Below, piece after piece: positions 23,897 to 32,746 of a stretch of 39,895 nucleotides of DNA. The stretch lies in assembly GCA_011390755.1 (NCBI GenBank), contig JAABRU010000052.1:1-39895 (forward strand), given 5' to 3'. The position numbers and the translations under genes were made by a program. Below the pieces are notes generated by a model. The model searched no databases. It saw nothing but the letters and a program-made list of their open reading frames with translations, and had not been told where the DNA came from. The DNA comes from Desulfobacteraceae bacterium (GTDB taxonomy: Bacteria > Desulfobacterota > Desulfobacteria > Desulfobacterales > Desulfococcaceae). Numbering within the stretch: the first letter of the stretch is position 1; the number at the start of each line of letters is the position of its first letter.

Positions 23897-25446
23897 CGGA
23901 TACACTCCCTTTTCAGAAACTCATTCAGGAACAAACCGGTATCCGCTTTGAAAAAAGCACACTGGAAATTCTGGCAGCGGAAATCCGGAACATGGTTTAC
24001 GGAAAAGGACTGAAAAGCGAGGAGGAGTATTACCGGCTGCTGCTCCGTGATTCCAAAGAATTTTTTGAGTTTCTCAACCTGCTTACGGTCAATGAAACCT
24101 ATTTTTTCCGGGAAGAGGCGCATATCCGTCTTTTTACCCAAAAACTGGTCCCGGAACTTCTGCAGAAAAAAAGCAGCGGACAAAAACTGCGCATTTTCAG
24201 CGCCGGCTGTTCCACCGGAGAGGAAGTCTATTCTCTGGTCATTGCACTGCGGGAAAAATACGGAAAAGAAGCCGAATATTTATTCTTTGTTCAGGGCGCG
24301 GATATTGACAGAAGGGCTGTACAGAAAGCCAGGGAAGGAATTTACAGCCAAAGGGCTTTCCGTATGACCGGGGATCTGCGCAGGGAAATGTGGTTTACAG
24401 AAACGGCCGCAAAGCAGTTCCGGGTGGCAGACAGCATCCGCAACCAGGTCCGTTTTTCCATGCTGAACCTGCTGAGCCGTCCTTATCCGGAAGAACTGGG
24501 ACAAAACGATATTATTTTTTACCGGAATGTTTCCATTTATTTTGATGAAATTTCCAGGAAAAAAATTTTCAGGAACCTGGCAGATACACTGCTTCCGGGC
24601 GGATATCTGATTGTCAGCTCAACCGAAACCCTGTCCCATGACTATAAGATTCTGCATCTGATACAAAAAGACGGGGTGTTTCTTTTCCGCAAAGGAACCG
24701 GAACAGGGGACGGTGAAAAAAGGGGGGGGATTTTTCCTCTTTCCGGAAGAAAACGGAAAAGACCCCTTTCCGCGGCCCGGAAATATTTTGCGCACAGCCC
24801 GGAAAATGCTTCGGACTGCGCTCCCGGCGGATTTGAAAAAACAGAAAACAGGCCAGGCAGACAGGAAAAGGTTCCGCAGCAGCAGTCCGATTCCCGTGAA
24901 TCTGAAAATGTATATCAGCAGGCGGCAGCGGCCGTGCAGAAAAAAGAATATGCCAAAGCCCTGGCATGTCTCAACCGGCTCCTCCGGGCCGAGCCTTCCC
25001 ATATCCGGGCCGCAAGTCTGAAAGCCGCTGTTTTGCTGAATCAGGGAAAATCTGAAGAGGCCGGACATATCTGCGAAGATATCATAAAACAGGATTCTCT
25101 TTTTATGGAAGCCTATTTTCTGCTGGGACTGATAGCGAACACTGCCGACCGGAAGACAGAAGCACTGAAACGTTTCCGGGAAGCCTCGTATATCTGCCCC
25201 GGAGCATGGCCGCCCCATTTTTACAGCGCCCGAATATCCCAGACCCTGGGAGACAGGGGAAAAGCTGTCCGGGAATACGGAAGTGTTTTGAGAATACTGG
25301 AGCAGGGAGGATTCCGGAAACACGGCCTTTCTTTTTTCCCTTTTGCTTTTACAGAAGAAGACATCCGGCATCTCTGCCGTTATAACAGGGAAAAAATTGT
25401 TTCCGACCCTGTAAACGGGGCCAAAGGAGAAAAGAATGGCATTTGA
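23893..25446 (+). CDS. cheR: CheR-type receptor methyltransferase with C-terminal TPR domain (WspC-like)
   Basis: The 517-residue protein has a CheR N-terminal helical domain and a SAM-dependent methyltransferase domain (RIFSAGCSTGEEVYSL, GADIDRRAVQKA, FYRNVSIYFDE; the usual C in CRNVLIYF is Y here). A charged linker (about residues 275-335) leads to TPR-like repeats from about 338 (VYQQAAAAVQKKEYAKALAC, EAYFLLGLIANTADRKTEAL). CheR methylates glutamates on chemoreceptors with S-adenosylmethionine. TPR-tailed CheR proteins occur in Wsp and other alternative-function chemosensory systems, where the tail is thought to mediate partner contacts. It overlaps cheB by 4 bases and cheA by 11, indicating one tightly coupled operon. 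Confidence 0.93.
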   Translation: MTDTLPFQKLIQEQTGIRFEKSTLEILAAEIRNMVYGKGLKSEEEYYRLLLRDSKEFFEFLNLLTVNETYFFREEAHIRLFTQKLVPELLQKKSSGQKLRIFSAGCSTGEEVYSLVIALREKYGKEAEYLFFVQGADIDRRAVQKAREGIYSQRAFRMTGDLRREMWFTETAAKQFRVADSIRNQVRFSMLNLLSRPYPEELGQNDIIFYRNVSIYFDEISRKKIFRNLADTLLPGGYLIVSSTETLSHDYKILHLIQKDGVFLFRKGTGTGDGEKRGGIFPLSGRKRKRPLSAARKYFAHSPENASDCAPGGFEKTENRPGRQEKVPQQQSDSRESENVYQQAAAAVQKKEYAKALACLNRLLRAEPSHIRAASLKAAVLLNQGKSEEAGHICEDIIKQDSLFMEAYFLLGLIANTADRKTEALKRFREASYICPGAWPPHFYSARISQTLGDRGKAVREYGSVLRILEQGGFRKHGLSFFPFAFTEEDIRHLCRYNREKIVSDPVNGAKGEKNGI

Positions 25447-27811
25447 TAAAGCCAAATTTCTGGCCCGTTTTGTTGACGAGGCCCGGGAGCATATCAGCAG
25501 ACTCAATGAAGGGCTGAAAGTTCTGGATAAAAATCCGGAAGATACGGATACGCTGAATGCTGTTTTCCGTTCGGCCCATACCATCAAGGGTTCTTCCCGA
25601 ATGATGAAACTGATTCCGGTCAGTGAAGTGGCCCATAAACTGGAAGATGCCCTGGATGCATTCCGGCAGCAAAAAATTCCGCCCTCGCCCGCGCTCAGTG
25701 ATCTTTTTTTTCAGGGCATTGATGCCATTGACACCATGCTCGATCAGATTGCAGCGGGCCGGGAAATACGGGAAACACCGCCTGAAATATGCGAGGCCCT
25801 GGAAAAAGCCGCAATGGGTATGCCTTTATCGGAATCTGAAAAAAGCAAAGAAATAAAGCCGGAAAAAAACGAAACAGTTTTTCCGGAAGAAAAAGAGACG
25901 GTTCCGCCAAAAGCAGAGCGTGAAAACAGCACAGGGACCGGAGAGAAGTTCAGGGAAAAAGAAGCGGAACCGGAGCTAACAGAAGAAATTCAGCGCGAAA
26001 AGGCAGGGAGTGAAAGCAGGGCAGAAAACGGGGAGGTGTTCAGGGAAAAAGAGCCGGAGCCGGAAATACGGATTTCCGGAAAGCCGGAAAATACCGCTGC
26101 AGAAAAACCGAAAGCCGAAACCATCCGGATCGAGGCGGACAAACTGGATGAACTCATTAAACTCATGGGCGAAATTGTTTCCGGTCACAGCAGAAGCCGG
26201 CAGCGGATTCAGCAGATACTGGATATTGAGAAACTATCGGAAAAATACAGCCGTTTTGCAGAAAAACTGCCGGAAAAACGACCGCTTTCCGCCAAAGAGC
26301 GGAAAGAACTGCTGGACAATGCCGCAAACCTTCACAGCGCGCTGAAAGAGCTGGCAGCACTGTTTAAGGAAGATATCAGCATACAGGGCATACTGAGCAA
26401 TGAGCTGCAGGATAAATCCCTGAAAATGCGGATGCTTCCCCTTTCCACCATTTTCAATTCCTTTCACCGCACCGTGCGTTATATTGCACGGAATTTTGAC
26501 AAAGAGATTGATTTCAGCGCAGAAGGGGGAGAAACCGAACTGGACAAAAAAATCATTGAAAAAATCAGTGATCCCCTGCTTCATATGATCCGCAACTGTA
26601 TTGATCACGGCATAGAAAAAAAGGAGGAACGTATCCGGGCCGGAAAAAATGCAAAAGGAAGCATCCGTCTTTCGGCAGATTATGAAGGGGAAAATGTGCT
26701 TATCCGCATCCGGGATGACGGAAAGGGAATCCCCCTGGAAAAAATCAAAGAAAAAGCCGTGAAGAAAAAAATCTTTACCCCGTCTGAAATTGAAACTGTA
26801 CCGAAAAATGAAATTATCAATCTGATTTTCCGGCCCGGCTTCAGTTCCAAAGATATTGTCACCGATATTTCCGGCAGAGGCGTGGGCATGGATGTGGTAA
26901 AGAAAAATATTATTGATGATCTCAAAGGCACTGTGCAGGTGGAAACAGAAGAGGGAAAAGGCTGCTCCAGATCGGAAGGCCTGCCCCTGACAATGGCGGT
27001 GATTCATGTGCTGTTTATCCGCGTATCCGGGATGAGTTTTGCTGTTCCGGCCAGTTATATCAGCGAAATTGTCCGTCTGAAAACCGAAGACCTCATCCGG
27101 GTGACAGACCGCAGGGCCGTGCGGATCCGGGATCAGATTGTACCCATTGAATATCTCTGTACTGTTCTGGCGGTTCCCGCGGAAAAAACACGGAAAAAGG
27201 AGGATGAATTCCTGATTCTGATCGCTTCTGTGGGAAATGAAAAAATGGGTCTTATCATTGATGCCCTTGTGGATGAGGAGGATATGGTCATCAAACCCCT
27301 GCCTTCCCATATGCGGCATATCCGTTTTGTATCGGGCTGCATTATATCCGGCAGTAATGAAATTTTCAATGTTCTCCATATTCCCCGGATTATGGAAAGT
27401 GCCAAAGAAATCCGCAGGCAGTCATCCGTGCAGCCCGAAAAGAAAAGTCTGCATATTCTGGTGGCGGATGATTCGGTGAGTACGCGGGAAATTGAAAAAA
27501 GTATTCTGGAATCATACGGTTATCATGTCACACTGGCCGGAGACGGCCGGGAGGCATATGAAAAAACCCGGAAATATTCTTATGATCTGATTGTCAGCGA
27601 TGTGGAAATGCCGCGCATGGACGGATTTTCACTGACCAAAAAACTGCGGGAAGAGGAAGAGTATAAAGACACCCCGATTATTCTTGTCACATCCCTGGAT
27701 AAAGAGGAAGATAAAAGAAAAGGGATACAGGCCGGGGCCGATGCCTATATTGTAAAAGGGGATTTTGAACAGAGTACCCTGGTGGAAACAGTGCGCAATC
27801 TTTTGGGATAA
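25436..27811 (+). CDS. cheA: Hybrid CheA histidine kinase with C-terminal receiver (WspE/FrzE-like)
   Basis: The 791-residue protein has an Hpt domain (H48 in FRSAHTIKGSS), an acidic low-complexity linker (about 125-222), and a dimerisation helix pair (IRIEADKLDELIKLMGEIVS). The HATPase_c domain has an N-box (HMIRNCIDHGIE, about 382), G1 (RDDGKGIP) and G2 (GRGVGMD). A CheW-like domain covers about 519-655. The receiver domain has D722 (IVSDVEMPRMDG). It should autophosphorylate on H48 and transfer phosphate to its own receiver, to CheB and to the response regulators downstream. No P2 domain is recognisable. One oddity: after G2, the canonical GT-x-F-x-I/L-x-LPLT stretch reads GKGCSRSEGLPLT. 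The neighbouring frame of the same bases reads LLQIG, suggesting two compensating indels (see findings). The start overlaps cheR. Confidence 0.93.
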   Translation: MAFDKAKFLARFVDEAREHISRLNEGLKVLDKNPEDTDTLNAVFRSAHTIKGSSRMMKLIPVSEVAHKLEDALDAFRQQKIPPSPALSDLFFQGIDAIDTMLDQIAAGREIRETPPEICEALEKAAMGMPLSESEKSKEIKPEKNETVFPEEKETVPPKAERENSTGTGEKFREKEAEPELTEEIQREKAGSESRAENGEVFREKEPEPEIRISGKPENTAAEKPKAETIRIEADKLDELIKLMGEIVSGHSRSRQRIQQILDIEKLSEKYSRFAEKLPEKRPLSAKERKELLDNAANLHSALKELAALFKEDISIQGILSNELQDKSLKMRMLPLSTIFNSFHRTVRYIARNFDKEIDFSAEGGETELDKKIIEKISDPLLHMIRNCIDHGIEKKEERIRAGKNAKGSIRLSADYEGENVLIRIRDDGKGIPLEKIKEKAVKKKIFTPSEIETVPKNEIINLIFRPGFSSKDIVTDISGRGVGMDVVKKNIIDDLKGTVQVETEEGKGCSRSEGLPLTMAVIHVLFIRVSGMSFAVPASYISEIVRLKTEDLIRVTDRRAVRIRDQIVPIEYLCTVLAVPAEKTRKKEDEFLILIASVGNEKMGLIIDALVDEEDMVIKPLPSHMRHIRFVSGCIISGSNEIFNVLHIPRIMESAKEIRRQSSVQPEKKSLHILVADDSVSTREIEKSILESYGYHVTLAGDGREAYEKTRKYSYDLIVSDVEMPRMDGFSLTKKLREEEEYKDTPIILVTSLDKEEDKRKGIQAGADAYIVKGDFEQSTLVETVRNLLG

Positions 27812-27856
27812 CAGTGCAGAAACACAAAAAAACAATAAGGAAAAGCGCATTCTTTC

Positions 27857-28849
27857 ATGTCTGAAAAAAAACTCAAAATACTGATAGTGGATGACGAGGC
27901 CTTTGTGCGGGATATGCTGGCAGACATCCTGATGTCCGGAGAACTGTCCGCGGAAGTGGAAACAGCGGAAAACGGGGCAGAAGCCTTAAAAAAAATACAG
28001 AACCGTCCGGATACGGATCTGATTATTTCGGATATGAATATGCCGGAAATGAACGGCATGGAACTGCTGCGGCATATACAGAAAGAGGGAAAAAAACTTC
28101 CTTTTATTGTACTGACCGGGAACAAAGAAGTAAAAGTGGCCATAAAGGCCCTGAACATGGGAGCCAGTGATTATCTGCTCAAAGATGAGAATATTGAAGA
28201 CACCATACCCGTATCTGTGAAAAGAGTATTGGAAAAATACCGCCTGGAAAAGGAAAACCGCCGTCTGCTGGAAGAGCTGGCCCGGAAAAACAAAGAGCTG
28301 GAACGGCTTTCCCTGCTGGACGGGCTGACGGATATTGCCAACCGCCGGTATTTTGATACTGTCATTGCAAGAGAATGGAACCGGGCAAAGCGGAAGAAAT
28401 CCCCCATGTCTCTGATTATGGCGGATATTGATTATTTTAAGCTATATAATGATACTTACGGACACCAGGAGGGAGACCGCTGCCTTAAATCTGTTGCAGG
28501 GGCTTTGCACAGTGCAATGCAAAGACCCGGAGATTTTCTGGCCCGTTACGGGGGAGAGGAATTTGCAGCCATACTGCCGGATACAGAAAGGGAAGGTGCA
28601 TTGTATATTGCAGAAAATATGAGAATAAAGGTCAGAAATTTAAACATTCCCCACGGCAGTTCGGAAGTATCGGACCGGGTCAGTCTCAGTATCGGGGTTT
28701 CCACCTTTCAGCCCGGAGACGGTTCAAATATCCGCCGGATCATCGAATGGGCGGACCGGGCTTTGTACCGTGCCAAAAATGAAGGCAGAAACCGGGTTCT
28801 GTATTTTTCTTCGAAAGACAGGCGGGAAGGAAATGGCAGTGAAGAATAG
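27857..28849 (+). CDS. REC-GGDEF diguanylate cyclase response regulator (WspR-like), first copy
   Basis: The 330-residue protein has an N-terminal receiver (D59 in IISDMNMPEMNG, acidic pocket VDDE, K in LLKDEN). A helical linker follows (RLLEELARKNKELERLSLLD), then a GGDEF domain with an intact active site, GGEEF at 232-236, and an inhibitory I-site RPGD at 223-226, five residues before it. It should make c-di-GMP when phosphorylated and be product-inhibited. The gene begins 45 bases after cheA, so phosphorylation by that kinase is the simplest reading. This is the REC-GGDEF layout of WspR, though the sequence alone does not prove orthology. The next gene is a paralogue that overlaps its end by 17 bases. 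Confidence 0.93.
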   Translation: MSEKKLKILIVDDEAFVRDMLADILMSGELSAEVETAENGAEALKKIQNRPDTDLIISDMNMPEMNGMELLRHIQKEGKKLPFIVLTGNKEVKVAIKALNMGASDYLLKDENIEDTIPVSVKRVLEKYRLEKENRRLLEELARKNKELERLSLLDGLTDIANRRYFDTVIAREWNRAKRKKSPMSLIMADIDYFKLYNDTYGHQEGDRCLKSVAGALHSAMQRPGDFLARYGGEEFAAILPDTEREGALYIAENMRIKVRNLNIPHGSSEVSDRVSLSIGVSTFQPGDGSNIRRIIEWADRALYRAKNEGRNRVLYFSSKDRREGNGSEE

Positions 28850-29816
28850 AAAATACCGGATTCTTCTGGTGGACGACGACCCTTTTGTGCGGATGATGCT
28901 GAAAGAAATACTGGAATTCGGAGGATATTCTGTGGAGGTTGCGGTGAGCGGTCCGGATGCCCTGGAAAAATTTTCCCTGTACCCGGAAACGGCTCTGATT
29001 ATTTCCGACATGAATATGGCCGAAATGAACGGTATAGAATTCATCCGGGAGTTTCGGAAACAGAACAGGGATATTCCCATTATTATCCTGACAGTGAATA
29101 CGGAAATCACCGTGGCGCTGAAAGCCATCCGATGCGGCGCGAATGACTATCTTCTCAAAGATGATAATATACAGGATACCCTTCTGATTTCCATTGAAAA
29201 AAATCTGGAAAAATCCAGACTGGAAAAGCAGAACCGCAAACTGCTGGAAGAGCTGGCCCGGAAAAACCGGGAACTGGAACGGCTTTCCCTGCTGGACGGA
29301 CTGACGGATGTGCCCAACCGGCGGTATTTTGACAAGGTGATTTTCCAGGAGTGTCTGCGGGCCGCGCGGGAATCAAAACCTGTCTCCATGCTGATGATTG
29401 ATATAGATTTTTTCAAAAACTATAATGACAGCTGCGGTCATCCGGCCGGGGATGACTGTCTCCGGAAAGTTGCCAAATCCCTGGAATACACCCTCTCACG
29501 TCCGGGGGATTTTCTGGCGCGTTTCGGAGGGGAGGAATTTGCGGCCATACTGCCGGATACAGACAGCAGGGGCGCGCTTCTGCTGGCGGAAAAAATGCTT
29601 GCAGGTATACGGGAACTGAAAATCGCGCATCCTTCTTCCGCGGTATCCGGTTTTGTGAGCATCAGTCTGGGAATCGGAAGCATTCCGCCTGCAGCGGGAC
29701 TGCGGGCCGACCCTGCCCGGCTGATCGCAATGGCGGATCAGGCATTGTACCGGGCCAAATCATCGGGCCGAAACTGCATCGGGATCATGGAAAAGGCAAA
29801 GACAGGCAGTTGCTGA
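28833..29816 (+). CDS. REC-GGDEF diguanylate cyclase response regulator, second tandem copy
   Basis: The start at ATG 28833 is fixed by GGGAAGGAA directly upstream and overlaps the previous coding region by 17 bases. The 327-residue product parallels the preceding one throughout: receiver D59 (IISDMNMAEMNG), the same linker (KLLEELARKNRELERLSLLD), GGEEF at 232-236 and I-site RPGD. It is evidently a tandem duplicate that has diverged moderately but kept all catalytic and inhibitory residues. The two enzymes may differ in phosphorylation kinetics or partners. The stop codon lies at the edge of a repeat block (29813-30053). Confidence 0.93.
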   Translation: MAVKNRKYRILLVDDDPFVRMMLKEILEFGGYSVEVAVSGPDALEKFSLYPETALIISDMNMAEMNGIEFIREFRKQNRDIPIIILTVNTEITVALKAIRCGANDYLLKDDNIQDTLLISIEKNLEKSRLEKQNRKLLEELARKNRELERLSLLDGLTDVPNRRYFDKVIFQECLRAARESKPVSMLMIDIDFFKNYNDSCGHPAGDDCLRKVAKSLEYTLSRPGDFLARFGGEEFAAILPDTDSRGALLLAEKMLAGIRELKIAHPSSAVSGFVSISLGIGSIPPAAGLRADPARLIAMADQALYRAKSSGRNCIGIMEKAKTGSC

Positions 29817-29946
29817 AAAACCCTAAAAAGTCAGAAATCCCGTCACTCCGGCCAAAACCGGAGTCCGGAAGCGGCTGAAATTACCGGATTCCGGATTTGC
29901 CCCGAATGGGGCAGAATCAGAATTCCGGACTTTTTGCCGGGTCATC
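29813..29946. repeat. Family A-related element with a different core
   Basis: The ends CCCTAAAAAGTCAGAAAT and CCGGACTTTTTGCCGGGTCATC resemble family A termini, but the core contains the palindromes CACTCCGGCCAAAACCGGAGT and GCCCCGAATGGGGC. It directly precedes A4, in tandem. Its left edge coincides with the stop of the second GGDEF gene. Confidence 0.6.
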
Positions 29947-29952
29947 AATTCT

Positions 29953-30053
29953 GATGAATCGGTAAAAAGTCAGATTTTTGAAAATCGCTGTCAGTAAAAT
30001 CAGCAGATTAATGTGTATCAAAACCTAATTTTCTGACTTTTTACGAGATCATC
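29953..30053 (-). mobile_element. MITE-like element A, copy A4
   Basis: This 101-bp family A copy lies in reverse orientation, starting GATGAATCGGTAAAAAGTC and ending GACTTTTTACGAGATCATC. AATTCT is duplicated at 29947-29952 and 30054-30059. It separates the diguanylate cyclase genes from the REC-kinase gene and ends 32 bases before its start codon. Confidence 0.92.
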
Positions 30054-30085
30054 AATTCTCAATTTCCGAAATAAGAGGAGGCAGA

Positions 30086-31240
30086 GTGACCGAAGAAAGG
30101 ATAAGCATACTGGTCGCTGATGATGATCCCTTTGTCAGGGCCATGCTGCAGGAGATACTGGAGTCTGCGGATTATGCTGTGCAGACAAGTGATGACGGTT
30201 CCGAAGCATTCCGCATCTGGTTTGCATCGCCGGAAAGCACAGACCTCATTATATCGGATATGAATATGGAAAAAATGAGCGGTCTGGAACTGATTCGGCA
30301 GGTGCGCAGATACAGCGGTGCAGTTCCCCTTATCATTCTTACGGTGAATGATGAAATATCCGTTGCCCTGGAAGCCATTCGCAGCGGTGCCACCGATTAT
30401 CTTTTAAAAGATGAAAATATACAGGAGACCATCCTGATTTCTGTGGAAAGAGTCATTGAAAAAGACCGGCTCAAAAAGCAGAATCTCCGCCTCATGCACG
30501 AATTGGAAGAAAAAAACAGGGAGCTGGCCGCCTCCAACCGGAAACTGCTGGATCTGAATCAGCAGAAAAACCGTTTTCTGGGGATAGCGGCCCACGATCT
30601 GCGGGGCCCTATCGGCGGCATTATGGGGCTGAGTGAAATGCTCATGGAAGAGGGGGCGGGCAAAATATCGGAAGATCATGAAACTTTTATCCGCACCATC
30701 CATTCTGTTTCCAAAGAAATGCTGCTGCTGCTCAATGATCTTCTGGATGTATCCGTAATTGAAAGCGGCCGGCTGGACATCCGGCCCGAAACAGACGATT
30801 TGAAAGCACTGCTGGAAAAACGCATTGAAATCAACCGATTTGCCGCAGATAAAAAGAAAATCCGCATACAGACAGATTTTTCGGATATTCCGCCCCTGTC
30901 TTTTGATGCCAAACGCATCAGTCAGGTTTTTGACAACTATATCAGCAATGCCGTCAAATTTTCTCCCATCAACTCCAATATATATATAAAACTGACGCAG
31001 GAAAATGATTTTGTCCGGGTCACTGTCCGGGATGAAGGGCCCGGCATTTCCGAAGAGGACAGGGGAAAACTTTTCGGCGAATTTCAGCGGCTGAGTGCCA
31101 GACCGACCGCGGGGGAAAGCAGCACCGGTCTGGGGCTGGCCATTGTAAAAAAAATCATTGATGGCCACGGGGGAAAAGTCTGTGCGGAAAGCAGGGAAGG
31201 GGAAGGGGCCGCCTTCAGTTTTCTGATTCCTTTTACATAA
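30086..31240 (+). CDS. REC-linked histidine kinase (response-regulator/HisKA-HATPase hybrid)
   Basis: The GTG start at 30086 is supported by GAGGAGG just upstream. The 384-residue protein has an N-terminal receiver (D58 in IISDMNMEKMSG) very similar to those of the two GGDEF proteins, including LLKDENIQETILISVE. A coiled linker (HELEEKNRELAASNRKLLDL) leads to HisKA with H170 (GIAAHDLRGPIGG). HATPase_c has the N-box (DNYISNAVKFSP), G1 (VRDEGPGIS) and G2 (STGLGLAIVKKI). It has no membrane or sensory domain, so it is cytoplasmic and probably controlled by phosphorylation of its receiver, perhaps by the upstream CheA. The output regulator is not in the window. The shared receiver suggests domain shuffling onto a duplicated REC module. 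Confidence 0.92.
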   Translation: MTEERISILVADDDPFVRAMLQEILESADYAVQTSDDGSEAFRIWFASPESTDLIISDMNMEKMSGLELIRQVRRYSGAVPLIILTVNDEISVALEAIRSGATDYLLKDENIQETILISVERVIEKDRLKKQNLRLMHELEEKNRELAASNRKLLDLNQQKNRFLGIAAHDLRGPIGGIMGLSEMLMEEGAGKISEDHETFIRTIHSVSKEMLLLLNDLLDVSVIESGRLDIRPETDDLKALLEKRIEINRFAADKKKIRIQTDFSDIPPLSFDAKRISQVFDNYISNAVKFSPINSNIYIKLTQENDFVRVTVRDEGPGISEEDRGKLFGEFQRLSARPTAGESSTGLGLAIVKKIIDGHGGKVCAESREGEGAAFSFLIPFT

Positions 31241-31371
31241 AGGGCCATGACTGATGATCACAGCAAAGCATAAAACAGGGATTGTCCGGCTGCGGACGGG
31301 AAACATGCCGCATCCCTTTCCCCTGTTCCGAAGCATAAAAAGTTTTTATCTTCATCATTTTTGAATAGCTT

Positions 31372-31956
31372 ATGAAAAATACGGAAAAAAAGTTCAGCGC
31401 TTTTCGGAGCAATCCGGTATATATTTCTCTGCAGAAAAGTTATGAGCGATTTGTAAGAATCCGGGGCAATCCCCGGGAAATTGCCCTGGGATTTGCTCTG
31501 GGCGTTTTTATCGGTGCCAGTCCGACAATGGGTGTTCAGATGCTCATAGCCATATTTTTCGCGGCACTGTTTAAATGGAACAAATTTGCGGCAGCCGCGG
31601 GAGCGTGGCTCAGCAATCCCCTGACAGCTCCTTTTCTTTACAGTCTGACCTATTTTATCGGTGCAAAAGTGCTTTCCTATGAAAGACAGCATCCCCTGCC
31701 CAAAGAAGCGAATCTGGATGCCCTGATCTGTATGCTGAAACAGGCTCCGGAAATATTATGGATTATGACCGTCGGCGGGGTGATTGTCGGACTCCCCCTT
31801 GCTTTGGCCGCGTTTTATTTTGCCCGGTCTGCTATCCTCAAATACCGGGAAAGCATACAGAAAACCATTGCCAAAGAAAAAAAAATACTGTCCAAAACCA
31901 AAGAGAATATCAAAAAAAGAATATCCGACAGGAAAAAAAGAAAGAAGCAGCGATGA
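31372..31956 (+). CDS. DUF2062 integral membrane protein
   Basis: The 194-residue protein contains the DUF2062 core: GNPREIALGFALGVFIGASP, then AAGAWLSNPLTAPFLYSLTY. There are about three hydrophobic segments (residues about 40-75, 80-105 and 125-150) and a very basic C-terminal tail. The family is widespread in proteobacteria, sometimes with cell-envelope or glycosyltransferase genes, but has no established function. It follows the REC-kinase by 131 bases on the same strand; co-transcription is possible but not shown. The start at ATG 31372 has only a weak upstream purine tract, so a slightly different start is possible. Confidence 0.85.
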   Translation: MKNTEKKFSAFRSNPVYISLQKSYERFVRIRGNPREIALGFALGVFIGASPTMGVQMLIAIFFAALFKWNKFAAAAGAWLSNPLTAPFLYSLTYFIGAKVLSYERQHPLPKEANLDALICMLKQAPEILWIMTVGGVIVGLPLALAAFYFARSAILKYRESIQKTIAKEKKILSKTKENIKKRISDRKKRKKQR

Positions 31957-31982
31957 ATACCTCAGTATCCGGGGCTTATAGA

Positions 31983-32270
31983 TATACCATTACTCTGTAA
32001 TGTAACATACCCTTTGAGAAAATTGTTTCATGCTGATTATATCCGGTATTTTATTCAGAGAAACCCGGAGTGCGAAAGTTGGGCGGAGCTGTCTTTCGCC
32101 CACACTCCGAAGGAGCTTGGGCGAAAAATAATTTTCGCACTCCTTTCTCAAAGACAATGTTACATTACACCATTACTCAAAAGATTTTCCCCCATTTTTT
32201 CCGGGGGAATCCAATATCCGGGCATTTTTCGGAAATCCGGGTAAGCGGAAATTTTTTGAGTAATGGTATA
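31983..32270. mobile_element. MITE-like element E, interrupted by element M
   Basis: The ends TATACCATTACTC and TTTTTTGAGTAATGGTATA are inverted repeats. With M removed the left end continues as CCATTACTCAAAAGATTTTC, mirroring GAAATTTTTTGAGTAATGG on the right. Other E ends occur at about 3685 and 19013-19036. It is non-coding. Confidence 0.8.
31996..32169. mobile_element. MITE-like element M nested in E, with 9-bp target duplication
   Basis: This 174-bp element has inverted ends (TGTAATGTAACATACCCTTT against TGTAATGTAACATTGTCTTT). CCATTACTC is duplicated at 31987-31995 and 32170-32178. Its interior contains a full copy of repeat H (CCGGAGTGCGAAAGTTGGGC through AATTTTCGCACTCC), so three levels of repeat are stacked here. 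Confidence 0.9.
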
Positions 32271-32379
32271 TATGCAGATGAACTGATACCGAAATTTTAG
32301 CTTAACAGCCTGAATTTGAGAATTTCAAAACCCATGATGAGTATCAGTTCTCCTGCAAAGGACTATAGTGCATTGTCAA

Positions 32380-32700
32380 TTGACTCGTTGACTTGTTCCC
32401 GGGCAGATCCCCAACCATTACGTTAAGGAAAAGGCTTTTTTGGAAAGTCCTGAAAGGGCGCATTGGTATAGCCCGGGGCAAAGCCCTGGGAATATTGAAT
32501 AAAATATAATCCAGGCACTGAAAGGGCGTATTAAAAAATGATCCGGGTACATAATCCGCCCTTTCAGGACTTATGGTTTTTTTGTCCTGTATTCCCGGGG
32601 CTTTGCCCCGGGCTGTATCAACCCGCCCCTTCGGGGCTTTCCTTAACTTAATGCCATTGAGGCAGAGCCCGGGAACGAGTTAATGAATTGGGCAGCTTAT
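32380..32700. repeat. Composite inverted-repeat region with family P palindromes
   Basis: CTCGTTGACTTGTTCCCGGG (from 32384) is imperfectly inverted at GCCCGGGAACGAGTTAATGA (to about 32690), and TTAAGG/CCTTAA lies inside. The core carries several P-type palindromes: CCTGAAAGGGCG, GCCCGGGGCAAAGCCCTGGG, CCGCCCTTTCAGG, CCCGGGGCTTTGCCCCGGG and CGCCCCTTCGGGGC. No open frame is supported. Confidence 0.65.
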
Positions 32701-32746
32701 TTCAGAATCATTCCCTAATGCTGACAGAACACTGCCGTTTCGCTTT

